From Eurosta solidaginis (lineage: Eukaryota > Arthropoda > Insecta > Diptera > Tephritidae): DNA of 64,000 nucleotides. The position numbers and the translations under genes were made by a program. Below the pieces are notes generated by a model. It was not told the DNA's origin, ran no database searches, and saw only the letters and a list, made by a program, of their open reading frames with translations. Shown piece after piece: positions 34,340-47,076 of the stretch. The stretch covers positions 38,744,066 to 38,808,065 of the forward strand of contig NC_090323.1 of the NCBI RefSeq assembly GCF_040869045.1. The letters are read 5' to 3'. Each line of letters begins with the position of its first letter. The first letter of the stretch is position 1.

Positions 34340-34690
34340 GCGAATAATGTGCGCGCAATGGCTCTTGAAAGTTTGCCGTCGACATGCTGGTCACAGAAGA
34401 GACATAATATGATTTTTACCCTCGACACACGCACCTGCTCGCTGAGAGCAATCTTCGACCTAATGGTGCGCAGGAGCTGGGTGAACACATAATTTCTCAA
34501 CTCGTACCATTACCTTGTGGCAGTGAAGAAGTGCTCGCACCTTTATGCAGTGGAAAAAGTGCGCGCAGTGACTCGGAACGTTCGACTTGCTGGTCGCAGA
34601 CGAGACATTGCATGATTGCTACGATCGGCGTTGACTCTTGCTCGCTGAGAGCAATCTTCGACCTAATCGTGTATAATATAAGAAGTGAGA
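34340..34690 (+). repeat. ~204 bp tandem duplication
   Basis: The block from 'gtgcgcgcaatggctc' recurs as 'gtgcgcgcagtgactc', and 'tgctcgctgagagcaatctt' occurs at about 34436 and 34639. Short 'gcagtaacg' iterations follow at 34790-34830. Confidence 0.7.
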
Positions 34691-34714
34691 CCGCATTCCT
34701 TACTTACTAGGCTC

Positions 34715-34800
34715 CAGCGTGACCGGAAAAACAACTGGTATAATGAGGAGTGGCGTACCGCCTAGAAAAAGATGGAGGCCATCTTCAGGGGCGCAGTAAC
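34715..34800 (+). pseudogene. RTE-like LINE fragment
   Basis: Reads 'LQRDRKNNWYNEEWRTA', the same KN-WY-EE signature as at 26610. About 85 bp are recognisable. Confidence 0.45.
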
Positions 34801-34830
34801 GCAGTAACGTAGGGGCGCAGTAACGCGCGA

Positions 34831-36744
34831 TGTGTGTTAGCGTTATCGCGACGCCGTCTAGCTAATGGTAGTTCAGAAAAATGTTCCACCGCACATTGCG
34901 CTTTTAAGCTGCGCAATTTCAAAACATTTTTGTTTGACGCTCTAATATACATTCATACAAATACATTGAACAATTTTTGTGTATATAAGTAAATATGTAG
35001 ATATACATATACGATGACATTTTCTTCTTTTCCATTCGAGACAAATAATTAACTCGTTTACTTGCTCCAATTAAATACGATTTATTACGTTTGCCTTAAT
35101 AATCTAAATAGCAAAGAAAATAACAAAGAAAAAAAAATATTCCACGAATGAACGCGCATCTACGCCAAACATCCAGACATTTATTTGTACGTCTGCAAAT
35201 TTCCCAGGCATGCTATTGCGCGACTTTGCGCTGGCGACGCGGCAGCATAGCAATTGCATGGATACAACGCGCTACGAACCGCATAAAATGCGGATGGCGG
35301 CAGGCGTACAAATGGGAAGCAAGACAAGTAGAAATGCACAATTACGGTTTTAAACATCCTCGCCATTGATGCTGTTAGTTGGTCACTATTTTCCAATTGC
35401 CGCTATTAATGCAGGCTTGCCAATATGGTGGTCGATCGGTGGCAGTTCATCTTGACTGTTAAGCAATGACGATTAAATAAATGCGCGTACTGCAATTGGA
35501 GTACATGAACGCGCGCGCGCAGGTACGCATATGAAGTGTCGTTTCGAAATAATTACACTTTGTTCAAGTGACAAAACCTGCACGCATATATCTATATAAG
35601 TATGTACACCTGCAAATACTATTTGCAGCTACATTTTATGAATGCGCATGATTTAGGCGCGCATATTCATTGTAAAAGAGTAAACAAAAATTAAATTAAA
35701 AACCAAATAAAAAATCCTCTTGCTATAACTCAATGTTGGGCGCGCTTGAACGCATACGCGCGCCCACTTAACGCAATGTAATTCAATCTTACTTAAGCAA
35801 AGTATCAGCCAGCCACTAAAGCATCTTGTAGTTAAGCGTAACCAACCAAAAGCTAAGTTAACTTTGTTGTTCTGTTCATTCTGCATTCATTTAAGGCGTG
35901 CAACAACATTCCATGCGCTTAATAGATTTTACGCTAGACATATTCAACAGACTCCCTTATGGCTAGGTGATTTTTATTGTTGCAACACTGAATTGAGGCG
36001 TGGCAATTATCAACGGAACGAACTTGCATACAATTGCTCATACTGTCATAAGTACATGTGAGCACTTGAATGACTGACGTGCTGGCAAAAAATGCATCTA
36101 TTTGAGCTTTAAAGCTGCGTTACATAGAATGATTGTCAGTTGCTTCATGTGTCACATTCTCCTACAGCTCAATCGTCATTTAAACGCTTTGAACAGACGT
36201 CAGTATGGTTGTAAGCGTCTCAACGAATAACTGTTAGGTAAATGACAAATATATTAAGGCGTATTTGTACATAAACGCTATGGTCGCGTTGCCCTTTGAC
36301 AGCGAACTGAAACGACTTGCAGCCTTCTCCGTTTTGAAGCGAACAAAGCGTTTATGTTTCCGTCCGCGTTTCATTGTCAAAGCCAAGCAATGCAACCAAG
36401 AAGCTTATGTGAATCCACTTTTAATGGCTATAGAGGCAAATAGAATAATCCATTTTGACAGCGAGTTGCGCGTTGAAGTGCTGAACGTGTCAAATGTAGT
36501 GAAAAAGCGCTATGTGTCGCAATGTTCTGTATGGCGCGTTCGCTTGGTTATAGGGTAGAGAGCCTTTAAAGTCGGATTTACAATGAATCCTTCCACTCCA
36601 ACATCAACTTTGACATATATGCGCGCTTTATGTTAAACGAATTTGAACTTTTTGCTGCGCTTTATGATCCACCAGTTCTGTGTAACAACAGTGTACCTAA
36701 AACATACATTGAACTCCGCTGTCAAAGCCGTGATTTACTCAAAA
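34831..36744. other. Unique AT-rich block with GCGC islands, no gene seen
   Basis: Short frames only. Repeated GCGC/GCGCGC words occur at 35150-35550 and 35640-35770. No transposon was recognised. Confidence 0.4.
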
Positions 36745-36758
36745 TATTCTATCCCGTA

Positions 36759-37123
36759 GCGGCCACCGTGGTGTGATGGTAGTGTGCTCCGCCTATCACA
36801 CCGTATGCCCTGGGTTCAACTCCTGGGCAAAGCAACATCAAAATTTTAGAAATAAGATTTTTCAATTAGAAGAAAATTTTTCTAAGCGGGGTCGCCCCTC
36901 GGCAGTGTCTGGCAAGCGCTCCGATTGTATTTCTGCCATGAAAAGCTCTCAGTGAAAACTCATCTGCCTTGCAGATGCCGTTAGGAGTCGACATAAAACA
37001 TGTAGGTCCCGTCCGGCCAATTTGTAGGGAAAAATCAAAAGGAGCACGACGCAAATTGGAAGAGAAGCTCGGCCTTAGATCTCTTCGGAGGTTATCGCGC
37101 CTTACATTTATTTATTTTTTTTT
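36759..37123 (+). mobile_element. tRNA-derived SINE, copy 7, with 14 bp target duplication
   Basis: The best-preserved copy. An A-box-like TGGTGTGATGG is at 36769-36779 and a perfect B box GGTTCAACTCC at 36813-36823, so it carries its own RNA polymerase III promoter. The tail is (TTTA)n then T. TATTCTATCCCGTA occurs at 36745-36758 and 37124-37137. Confidence 0.93.
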
Positions 37124-37137
37124 TATTCTATCCCGTA

Positions 37138-37834
37138 TAAGTTAAGTCAAAAGCGCAACGTTTGACGTCTGTATTTATGTATATCATGCTTTGTGGAATG
37201 TAACAACTGTGCAAAGCATTCTATGTAAGTGTGGCATTAGAAGGCAATACACTGTAATGCCAACTACTGTTGATTCAAGAAACAACAACAACATATCCGT
37301 ATATGTTCTTGAGTGCGCATGCGCGCTTGCGTATTACATTCATTGCTCTGCATTCATAATATTAGATACTGTGCAATTGAGTTGAATTGCATTTTAATGT
37401 CGATGAATAAACTTAAATGAACTGAACTGCATAAGTACCTGTGTAACGGTATGTATGTACATTAGGGTGGGTGTGCGTTTTTTTCGCGAATAATAGTCAA
37501 TACTAAACAAGAGCGACAGAGGTATTTATCTGTTATAAGCTGTCGATGGCCACAGTATTTGTAAAACGTAAACCGAAATATTGTGATGGCAACGCTGAGC
37601 GGTGCGAAATTGCAATATTTACAGCGCAGTAGGAAGTGATGTTGGCTGCAATGAAAAGCGCGCCCCAAACGTTCTTTTTTAGGTTTGATTGTAAAGTCTC
37701 AATGACTTGACTTAATTGGCGCTTAACCCTTTAAACGGATTTGGTCGCCCAGCAAGTTGCGCCAGTCGCTGCTTTGCTGTACTAACTGGCGCCTATTGGT
37801 GACACGAAGGAAATAAAATCTTTTTTTTTTTTAC
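37138..37834. other. No gene recognised
   Basis: Unique sequence. A T-run at about 37810-37822 lies beside the end of the LINE relic. Confidence 0.4.
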
Positions 37835-39235
37835 CAGGTCCTTCTAGCGGAGTTGGGATCGCCATCTTCCTCTGTTTCCATACGCGGGTTCCGATAATAA
37901 ACTTTTTTAGCTGAAGTATCATCTTTCATTCACATAACATGACCTAGTCAGCGTAGCCACTGTGTTTTGATACGCTGGACTATGTTGATGTCAGCTAATC
38001 ATTCAAACTTCTTCTCGAACACTCCCAGAGCCGCCTCATCACATGTTGTAGGTGTGCATGCTTCCTCATATATCAGCACCGGTACGATAGTCACTTGTAG
38101 AGCATGATTTTCGTTTGGCAAGAGAGGACTTTACTTCTCAATTGCCTACCTAGTCCAAAGTAGCATGACCGATTTTTCGCTGGATTTCAAAGCTGGTGTT
38201 GTTGTTTGTGTTAATGCTGGTTTCCAAATAAGCGAAGTCCTTTACTATTTTCAAACTATGACTGCCAAAAGCGGAGTTGTTGCCAATACACATATGCTGA
38301 CTCTTTGGTATATGATAGAAGGTACTCTCTTTTGTCCTTGTCTACCCATCTTTTCCCCTTCTCATTCGAATTACGGCGCTGGTGTTCAGGCCGATGTATA
38401 AATGTCGTCAAAATACGCCAGCTCTGCAGTTTGTTTTATATTTTACAGCGTCAAATTAAAGAAATACCACGATGGGTGGTTACCCTGTCCGAAACCTCGT
38501 TTAGTTTCGAACGGCTCGGAGAGGTCCCTCCAATTCTAACTGGGCTGATAGTGTTGCTCAACATCATTTTGCACAGCCGTATAAGTTTTGCGGCTTTAAA
38601 TTCGACGAAGAGGTGATGTGTGTCGATTCTTTTTTCGCGGGTTTTTTCCAAGATTTGGCGCATTGTGAAAATCTGGTCGATGGTAGATTTACCAGGTCTG
38701 AAGTCGCACTGATAAGGTCCAATCAGTTGATTCACGGTGGGCTTCAATCTTTCGCACAATACACTTGACAGGACCTTATATGCGATATTGAGAAGGCTGA
38801 TTCCGCGGTAGTTGGTGCAGTTTGCAGTATTCCCCTTCTTGTGGACTGGGAAAAGAACACTTAGATTCCAGTCGTCGGACATGCAGAAGCTGATGCATGC
38901 GCCTTACCAACTCCTCGTGCCACAGCTCCACACCCTCCATATAGGCACCTCTTTACCCCGAATTAAAACCATCCGTCTGTTGTAAAATTTTCTGGTAAAT
39001 TTTGAGGGCGTTATTTCTGGTGGCCAGCAGCTTTCTGTCTCTGCGTCTCGTTTTCTTTTTCAACTCGTGGTAGCGCTCACACAACTTTAATTTTGAGTTC
39101 GCTTTTAACGAACGATGTAACGTCCTCGAATCGTGGGCACATCTAAAACACTGGAAGCATGTCGTCCGTATATCACAACGTGGTCTATCTGATTGCGTGT
39201 ATTTCGATACGAGGATAACCATGTAGCTTGATAAA
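37835..39235 (-). pseudogene. RTE-like LINE relic: end of endonuclease to C-terminus
   Basis: Reading right to left: near 39210-39120 the endonuclease C-terminus ('NQIDHVVIYGRHASSVLDV'); then the linker helix ('ERYHELKKKTRRRDRK'); then reverse transcriptase from 38882 ('HKKGNTANCTNYRGISLL', 'THHLFVEFKAA'); then, in broken frames to 37835, the thumb and C-terminal part ('DEAALGVFEKKFE', 'QRIKTQWLR'). About thirty residues are missing between 'FKAA' and 'KLIRLCKMML', which removes sequence following motif A. Stops and shifts are frequent. Clade assignment rests on motif wording alone. Confidence 0.7.
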
Positions 39236-39474
39236 AATGTTTAGTCTGAACAAATAAGAAAATTGAATAATTCAAAAATGTTGTAAGTGAAAAACTAGTT
39301 CTCAGGATGGTAAAACAACGTTTTTAACGATAACCAGTCAATAAAGACCTCACATTGACTGAATGTGTCTGTAGTGTTTCTAGACGACCAAACCAAAACC
39401 TCCAAATAAGGTACCTGGACTTATGTTATAGAAAAACTCCATTCTCTTGGGAAATTCTAGACGTTTTCTAGGAC
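39236..39474. other. Spacer
   Basis: Nothing recognised. Confidence 0.4.
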
Positions 39475-39717
39475 CTAGGTGTCTCGAGATCTGATAGCTC
39501 CATCTATCCCTTCCAGTAGCTGAAGCATTGACCTGGCCAGGGCAGGACACGAACACTGAACGTGGTCAACCGTTTCTTTCTGCAGTTTACACTTCTTACA
39601 TCTGTCGTTACTGACGAGGCCTAACTTATAAGCATATGACGCCAGAAGGTAGCGCTCTTCGCTTAAACTAACACCCCCTAATGTGCTGTACCTACGCGCG
39701 CTACACATTTGTTGCAC
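39475..39717 (-). pseudogene. LINE C-terminal fragment with zinc-knuckle-like end
   Basis: An 80-codon frame with 'CKKCKLQKETVDHVQCSC', the CX2C...HX3-4C tail found at the end of Jockey/R1-type LINE proteins. No upstream domain of the same element was recognised nearby. Confidence 0.55.
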
Positions 39718-42700
39718 CGCTGCTGCAGCAGCTAAGCACAGTCAAGGTTTGTTATTTGTCGTGCTCTGTCTGTCTGTCTGTCCATCTCAGCGATTTTTTT
39801 AATTCCTTTTTGCCTTTTTCATTTGTTAAGCCGATTATTGATCGTGTTTGTGATAATGCTGCAAAATTGTTATTGTAGAGCAGGAGTGTTCGAATTATTA
39901 CCGGAAATTGTTTTCGATCGCATCAACATGTAATCTACAGCAGACGCTTCAACTGAGGTAGGCAGGCTCGGCAATGGCACTACCTGCTTGCGATCGTTTG
40001 ACTTTGCTGCTTGGTTGGCATGTGATCATTAGAGTGCAATAAAAATGGAATTGTATCTATGTTTATGTTTAATGGCTATTTGTGATTGCATAATTCTTTG
40101 GTTGGCCATAAATATTATGCTGCCTAACTAGAATTCTTATCACCTTGCCCATGTTTAACCATAACAAGATTATTGAATCTAATTTTAAGGCGTAGCTGGT
40201 TAGAAGATTTTTCTTTTTCTTTCTACTGCCACTTTCCTGTCCCCCCTTCTCTTCTGTGAATTCTACTTCTCCCGTTTCAACTCCGTAAGTAACGCCCAGC
40301 AGATGGACAACTACTAAAAACTTGAGTTTGGTATTCTGTGATCCAGAATGTGAAAGAAATGTATCTCGTGTTCTTTTAAGGTAGGGTTGCGTTTTACCTA
40401 GCGGCGCTGCAGCTGGCTTGGGGTCTACCGACCAAGTTGGTCGAGAGAGTTTAATATAATTTCAACAAATTAGGACAGGGGTGAAGGTGAAGCGTTTCTG
40501 TCTGTTGGTATAGCTGGTCCCTGACTCCTAGCTTTCCTTGTGAATCGGGCGACATGTGGATTGATGGACCATTTTATGCCAAAATTTGGTGCTGTATATG
40601 ACCGGCATCCGCCATCAGCCTCACGACGTCAAAAAGTTGTGAATGCTGAACTTTTCGACTGTGGGATAAAATAAAAGTTTTTTTCCAACCTGTCGTTTAA
40701 GTCGGGAAGCACGACCTTTATATCATGACGTAGAATGCAGCTTTCACCTGTGTGCTGATAGCAGCTGAACGTCTCGCCGCATACGTGTAGGAGAGTATTT
40801 AGCGAAAAAGTTCTTCCCCACCACGAGTCCGACACCGAAACTGCGCTCGGTCACACCAATAAATTTCACATCATTTTATGATCTTCTTTCCATGTTTCCT
40901 TCATAATGACCTAAACTACTCGGGCATCGGCCTACGGTTCGTCGAGAGGGTGTTCGTAGACACGTTGGTAAAGAGAGCAACATACTCCAAGGGAGACGAT
41001 CGCCTTGCCAGCGTAATGCCTTATTGCAGTTGCTCACTACTAAACATCCATTGAGAGGATATTTGGTAATAAACAGCCGGATGTTGTGAGCTTCTCGTAT
41101 CGCCCTGGTCAGTTGTGAGTGGCTATCAGAAGTTTTCTTCACTTGCATGGCTCCATGTTCCGGTTCACCTCACTCAGTCTGTGAAGGCAGAAGCTCTTGT
41201 GCAGGGCTATCTAGTGAGTGTGGTTTGATGCCCCAAATATTACCTAAGACGGTCTTGAACGCATACTCGGAAGTAATTTCTTTCCTACATCTGCCGAAAT
41301 TGTCCTTAGCCCAATTCGAATTGATGTCCAGAATAATACAAAGATATCTCAGTACCTACGCCGGATAGGTTAGGCTCCACTCAGTTCAAGGCGACTGACC
41401 TAATTGGATAAGTTGTATATCGTCTTCTGAATAATCGCCAACGTCTAGGAAATTTTGAAGTAGGTCGCTCAAAGATTGTAGGTTGTCGTTAAGGTTATGT
41501 TAGCATGCTCAATTAATTGGGAACCAGCAGCCCCAGAAGGAAAGTTTTTACCGTGAGGTTCCAAAGTAGAAGTAGAAGACACCTCCATTGAGAGGTACTT
41601 CTAGACGCAAACCTTGTACTGATAGCGCCCACCAAGCTTAAAGTAATGATCCTATTTTCGAGGAGGAGCTTAACAAAGTCTACCATAATCCGTTTTAGGA
41701 CTACTTGTAACAGAGAATCGACTGCGGGTGGGCATTAGTAAAACCTGCCCTAATGTCTAGTAAGATTCCGTGCGGATGATTTTTCCTTGAAGTAAGCACA
41801 CTGGCATTTGAAGAGGAACTCCGGATACAGCTTATAATATATTAGCTTTTGTAGAGAAAGCTAGAATAAAGCTAAAGCCCTTTGGGTTGAAGTGGGTAAC
41901 TGTTTTTCCCACAGGTATGAAGGCCACTTTAGCCGCCGTTGAAATGATGTTGAGGTGCAAGGGAGCTTTCTGGACTGAAGAGAGCAGAAGATTCAAGGTC
42001 GCTTGCTTTTAGCATTTCAGCAGTGCATAAGTAATCCGGTTCCGAATTTTTGAAGAGCTAAACCACTTCAAAGCCCGTTGAATTCTCGGATAACTGACAA
42101 CAGTTGAGAATTCTTTTGCATAATCCGGACGGTTCCTTTCCACGGTGTAGTTCTAACATTTCGTCACAAGATAAGTTCCTTTCGCCGCTTGCTTTATGAA
42201 TGTAGCAGCTGGATCCTTAGACATCATCAGACGTGGCATGTTAGCTTCGTAGTTCCTTTCAACATTGTAGTAAGCAACAAGTTTTAGTAATACCTCACTT
42301 TTTCTTTTAATTTAGTTGGTAAAACTATTTCCATGGTTGTTTAATTTACCTTCGGCCAGGAACCGTCTCTAAGACGAACTTATAACGAGCCGTATACATC
42401 TTCAACTCTACTTAAGATTCTTAAACAAGTGAACCGCTCTCCAGAGCGTAAAGAGTTCACACAACGGAAGTGTGTCCTGCCATAATATATGCATATTTCG
42501 ACTGTACAAAATATTAAATGGAATGCAATGTACACTCGCGGGAATATTGTAGGTCAGGAGGCCGCGATCTGAACTGTAATTAGCGTTCGTTATATGGGTT
42601 ACGACATACATACCAGACACAGCTATGCGTAGGTAAAAGCCTTCCCTTCTAGTTTTAAAACTACATAATCTTAAGAGAGAAATAAGGGGAGAAGCTTATC

Positions 42701-42780
42701 TGAAGTAGGGGACCTTCGATCTTGGTCTGATACATATCGTTTCATTTCCATTAAGATCATGCTAGAATTTGCTTTCTAAG
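39718..42780. other. Long stretch with nothing recognised
   Basis: About 3 kb with short frames only. Wording around 41100-41400 and 41650-42000 might be very old LINE remains, but I cannot support it. Confidence 0.35.
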
Positions 42781-42784
42781 AAAA

Positions 42785-43135
42785 GCTTGTTGTTGTTGTT
42801 GTAGCGATAAGTACACTACCCGAAAGTTTTGGTAGTGTTATCGATGTTGATGATCTTTTACCGGATGCATATCCGGTATGTTCCGGTAACAAGCACCATT
42901 AAGGCACTAGCCCTACCATCTCGGTAACTATTAAGTATGATCGCATGAAACTTCTAGGCCATCCAGCACTTCCACCCCCTAGATCCATGAGGAGCTTGGG
43001 GTCACCAGTGCCTCGGCTGCTAAATAAATAGGATTCGCCATGGGTAGGTGACAATTGGGTTGGAGAAGCTATGTATTACGCTGGTAACACCTTGAAAGGG
43101 TTGCGCTACACAACCGCTTAAATCATTTATTTTAT
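42785..43135 (-). mobile_element. (CAA)n-tailed dispersed repeat, copy 4
   Basis: A nearly complete minus-strand copy. The (TTG)n at 42788-42802 is its tail; the body words 'gggtaggtgacaattgggtt' and 'gggttgcgctacacaacc' are intact. Confidence 0.7.
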
Positions 43136-44030
43136 TTGTAGAATTTCACTTTATCACAGTACTGAGCTTATTGGCTGCGTTTGGGTGAGATCGATTGTCA
43201 TGTGAACAAGTTAAACTCTTTAATTTCAATTCCTTTCCGCGCATCATTATTTACATTAATTTTTGTTGTAATTAAGGTTGCATCTCTCTACAAAATGACA
43301 TACATGCGCTTGTTACAATCAATTAATATATTCAATTTTCGAATGAATTGCCTTACACAAATTGGCCACTGATTTCCATAATCAATTGGAAAAACCCGTT
43401 AAACTTCACAACTTTGTGAAATATTTCTATAATAAATTATATTTCTTTCACCAAAGCAAATGCGCGCTGTCAAAGGCAAAAAGCCAACTTCATCAAATCG
43501 TACAAACGCCCCGAAAGGCCATACAAGTACAACTATTTTAAGTAAAATAATTACATTTTTAACAAACGATGAGTTGTAGAGAATTGGGAATGATTATTCA
43601 AACTTTTAGACGAGTGCAATGGCTGCGCGTCAAGTGAACCCGATCGACGACAGGAGTGACAGCAAATACAGCAATTTATTATTAGATAGGGAATGTTATG
43701 GGTCAGAGAACTCCAGGGGTGCTGGTTTTTGTAATGAATGTTGAAAAAGTTTCATTACTTACTACAATGGAAGTCTTAATCGATAGGGATAAAGCTGCGG
43801 ATAAGGCATACACTCATGTTGGAAATTTCCTCCGGAGAGTCGAACACGTTCCGATCGTAACACTTACGTCTCGTCCGCGCAAAGGCTAAATAGCTGCGCA
43901 CAAAGTGGTTTGCTGATTCAGCTGGAGTAGTGCCCAGTTAACTCTCTAATAACCATGGATAGACGGGCTTTTCTGAACCCCAATAACTCCATCGAGTGCT
44001 AGAAGGGAACAGCGGATCAGAAAGACTTAG
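43136..44030. other. No gene recognised
   Basis: Unique sequence with short frames. Confidence 0.35.
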
Positions 44031-44245
44031 CTGAGGTTAGCCCAGCGTCGCTGTTGCGAGGCTCACCTGTCCACAAACAAAAGAGCTAGTATACCAGCGA
44101 ATGTCAAATTCCCCAATGACAGACACGTTCAGTTCGCGAGTGCCTGCTTCGGCCAAGTAGTCAGCCTGACAGTTACCAAGGATATCATTATGCCCAGCGG
44201 AGAGTGCTCCCAGCGTTTTCCAATTGCCCGTCGAGAGCAATATAA
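44031..44245 (-). pseudogene. RNase H domain relic of a LINE
   Basis: The minus-strand frame contains 'GHNDILGNCQADYLAEAGT', matching the GH--I-GN--AD-LA--G signature at the end of RNase H domains in R1/I/LOA-type LINEs. Upstream domains are not readable. Confidence 0.55.
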
Positions 44246-44690
44246 AGCAACCGAAGCTTTTATAGTGCTATCCACAACATTAACCTTTCTTGACAGCACC
44301 TTCTCAAGATTAATTCGGCATCAGCGGTACTCAATAGATCGTGGTCTAAATTCAAGAATATTGTACCTCCACGTGAACAAAGCAAACTGCGTATTGCTAG
44401 GGCTCACAGATAATACGCATTATTCGGACTACCTGGTCTGGGCGTTGTGACCAGGTATGTTGTAACCCTGTAAAACGTCTTTAAGTGTACGCAGAATTGT
44501 ACCCTTGACAAGAATTGCCAGGTCATCGGCATAAGCCACCACTTGGCGGCACATTTTCCAAAACTGAGGGACAAAGCCTAACCGCAGACGGTAGGCGGAA
44601 ATAAGAGTCAGCCAGCTGCAAGAAATTTACAACGATCTCTGAAGTGGACAGAAGCTATTTCATACGTCCCCGGAGATTTGCACGACATAA
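44246..44690. other. No gene recognised
   Basis: Possibly the decayed upstream part of the same LINE. This could not be supported. Confidence 0.3.
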
Positions 44691-45189
44691 AAGAGTTACC
44701 CCCAGCGGGTTAGGTAGTTTAGAATATACGCGCGGCAGATATGCCTGTCGTAAGCGGTGACAAAATACCCAACTATCAGCGGGTTAGGCGGATTAGAATA
44801 TACCCGCGGTAGATATGCCTGTCGTAAGATGCGATTAAAATACCAAATTGAATCAAGGGGTTGTGTAGCGCAACCCTCTCAAGGGGCTGCCAGCGCAATA
44901 CATAGCTTCTCCAACACAATTGTCAACCTCACCTATCCGTGGCGAATCCTGTTTCATTTACAGCCGAGGCTCTGGCGATCCCGAACTCCTTATGGGTCTA
45001 GGGGGTGGGAAGGCTTTATGGCCTAGAAGGTTTCATGTGATCATACCAAATCGTTCCCGAGATGGTCGGGCTAGTGCCTTTATGGTTCTTGTTACCTGAA
45101 CGTGCCGGATCTGCATCCGGCAAAGGACCATCAGCATCGATCACACTCCCCAAGGCCTTCGGGGAGTGTCCTTAACAACAACAACAACT
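44691..45189 (+). mobile_element. (CAA)n-tailed dispersed repeat, copy 5 with repeated head
   Basis: The start 'cagcgggttaggyrg.ttagaatata' occurs twice (about 44704 and 44779), so the head is duplicated. The rest is complete and ends in (CAA)n at about 45175-45189. Confidence 0.7.
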
Positions 45190-45545
45190 ATTAAATACCC
45201 AAATGATTCAAGGGGTTGTGTGGCGCAACCCTTTCAAAGGGGTTTCCAGAGCGATTTACAGCTTCTCCACCCCAAAAGTCACCCTTACCTACCCGTGGTG
45301 AATCCTGTTTCTTTAGCAGCCGAAGCTTTGGCGACCCCAAGATCCTCATGGAACGCGGGGCGGGAGGTCGGATTGGTCTAGAAAGTGCCATGTGGTCATA
45401 TCAAATCGTTCCCGAGAAGGTCGGGCTTGTTCTTTAATGGTGGTTGTTACCGAAACGTAACGGCAAAGGACCATCAACATCGATAACACTCCTAAAAACC
45501 TTCTGAGAGTGTCCTTTTCGCTACAACAAGAACAACAACATAAAA
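45190..45545 (+). mobile_element. (CAA)n-tailed dispersed repeat, copy 6, in tandem with copy 5
   Basis: This begins directly after the (CAA)n tail of copy 5, at 'aataccca.atgattcaagg', and ends in its own degenerate (CAA)n tail. Head-to-tail placement at the tail suggests insertion into the CAA run or unequal exchange. Confidence 0.7.
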
Positions 45546-47076
45546 GAGTAAATGGCCCATGCAAGTTGTCTTTTCCCAAGGGAATGGATGGCATTCCTCT
45601 TAAGCCCGCAATACCCTTAGGTAAAGTAGATGAGACATCCGGAAAATATGTTTCAATTATAAACCCAAAGGGTTCCTCACCGCTCATTGCTCAGCTTCCG
45701 TTCACATCCAACAGGTACCACAATGAAGCAAGATCCCCTGAAATAATCTTCCTGCGCCTCAAGGATAGTTTACTTCTCTGTGTCTTGTTGAAGAGCACGG
45801 CTGATATTACACTTATTTGTCAATAACCACAGTGCATTGTTGCAGTTCTCTGATAAGAGCTAACTCTCAGCTAGTTGTTCGCCACCTTCAGGCATTCCAA
45901 CCAACTGCCAATTGAAATGAACATCAAAAGTACACGATTGGTTATGTGGAAACCAACAAGACTAGTAGCAACAACCAGCAATAATGTAACCAATCAAAAA
46001 ATAGTGATAAAGTTAAAATAAGGAATTGTTTGTTAGGAATAGTTGCAACTGTCTACAGAACTCGTGCATCATTTGACGATTGACATGAGGAGTATGTTTG
46101 GTATTTATGTACAAACATTCATATTTCCTTACTTCCCTACAAACATGTATTGATCATATAAAATACGGCTTACAATTGCTTAGTCAGCATTTGTTGCCTG
46201 GCCAAGAAGAGTTGAAATGTTGTTAACAGCAAAGAAAACGCTTTTACTCCATGGCTCACTGAAATGTGCCTTCTAACCAAAAAAAATAAGGAGCTTGCGT
46301 AGCAAATATTATATGAATATGGTCAACGTCATACCGGTCCACCGAAATGCCTACATTCCAATACTAGCGAGCAGTCTCCTTTTTTTTAGCCCGTCAGACT
46401 TGCCGTTCGCCCTTCTAGCTGAGGACTGAGCGTTCAGAGTCAATCAGCTAAGAATGCGCGCGCAAAGTTAGGTCCCAAATGGAAACGATTTAATAGGCAA
46501 AAAAAAGCAAACAATTTAGGGGGCAATCTAACGCGCTCAGCTTGTGTGCTTGAGTCGTTCCGCTTGGCCGTTAGCCAAATTGAATTTTGCACAGTGATTT
46601 AGCTAAATCATCCAAATCCAACAGAACTCAGACACATACGTACTTACTAAACTTTGAGACGCTCAGTCCTTCTTACGGACAGTTTGCTACTTTTTCGTAT
46701 TACCAAGCCGTTCATGGGTTAATCACTCCATCATTTGGAAGTGCGCGACTAAATTTAAAGCTCAATTTGCAGTGAGTAGCGTGGAAATGACTACAATGGT
46801 AGTTGGTTTGGTACAAAGGCGTTGGTATACATATTTAGGAGCTTAAATTGTGATTGAAATGATGGGGTGTTAATGAACATCATTACGATAATGATAATTT
46901 TGGTTTTTTGATATATTTGATTTAAGTTAGTGATTTTCTTGATAAATTAAATAGTAGGCTAGAAGTTACGACTGGGACCTTTTATTTTTCTGAGTAAAAA
47001 ATTATGAGCTCCATCGGAGCTCTGTTTCCAGTTCGAAAAGCTAAGTGCTAAGGCTGCTATGCGTATAAGATTCCGA
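45546..47076. other. No gene recognised
   Basis: Unique AT-rich sequence with short frames on both strands. Confidence 0.35.

Noticed and set aside
36265..36558. 97-codon plus-strand frame as a gene
   Set aside because: There are no domain, promoter or poly(A) features, and the composition matches the surrounding non-coding DNA.
45346..45826. Overlapping plus and minus frames of 105-113 codons
   Set aside because: They start inside the (CAA)n repeat copies and show no features. The two strands contradict each other.
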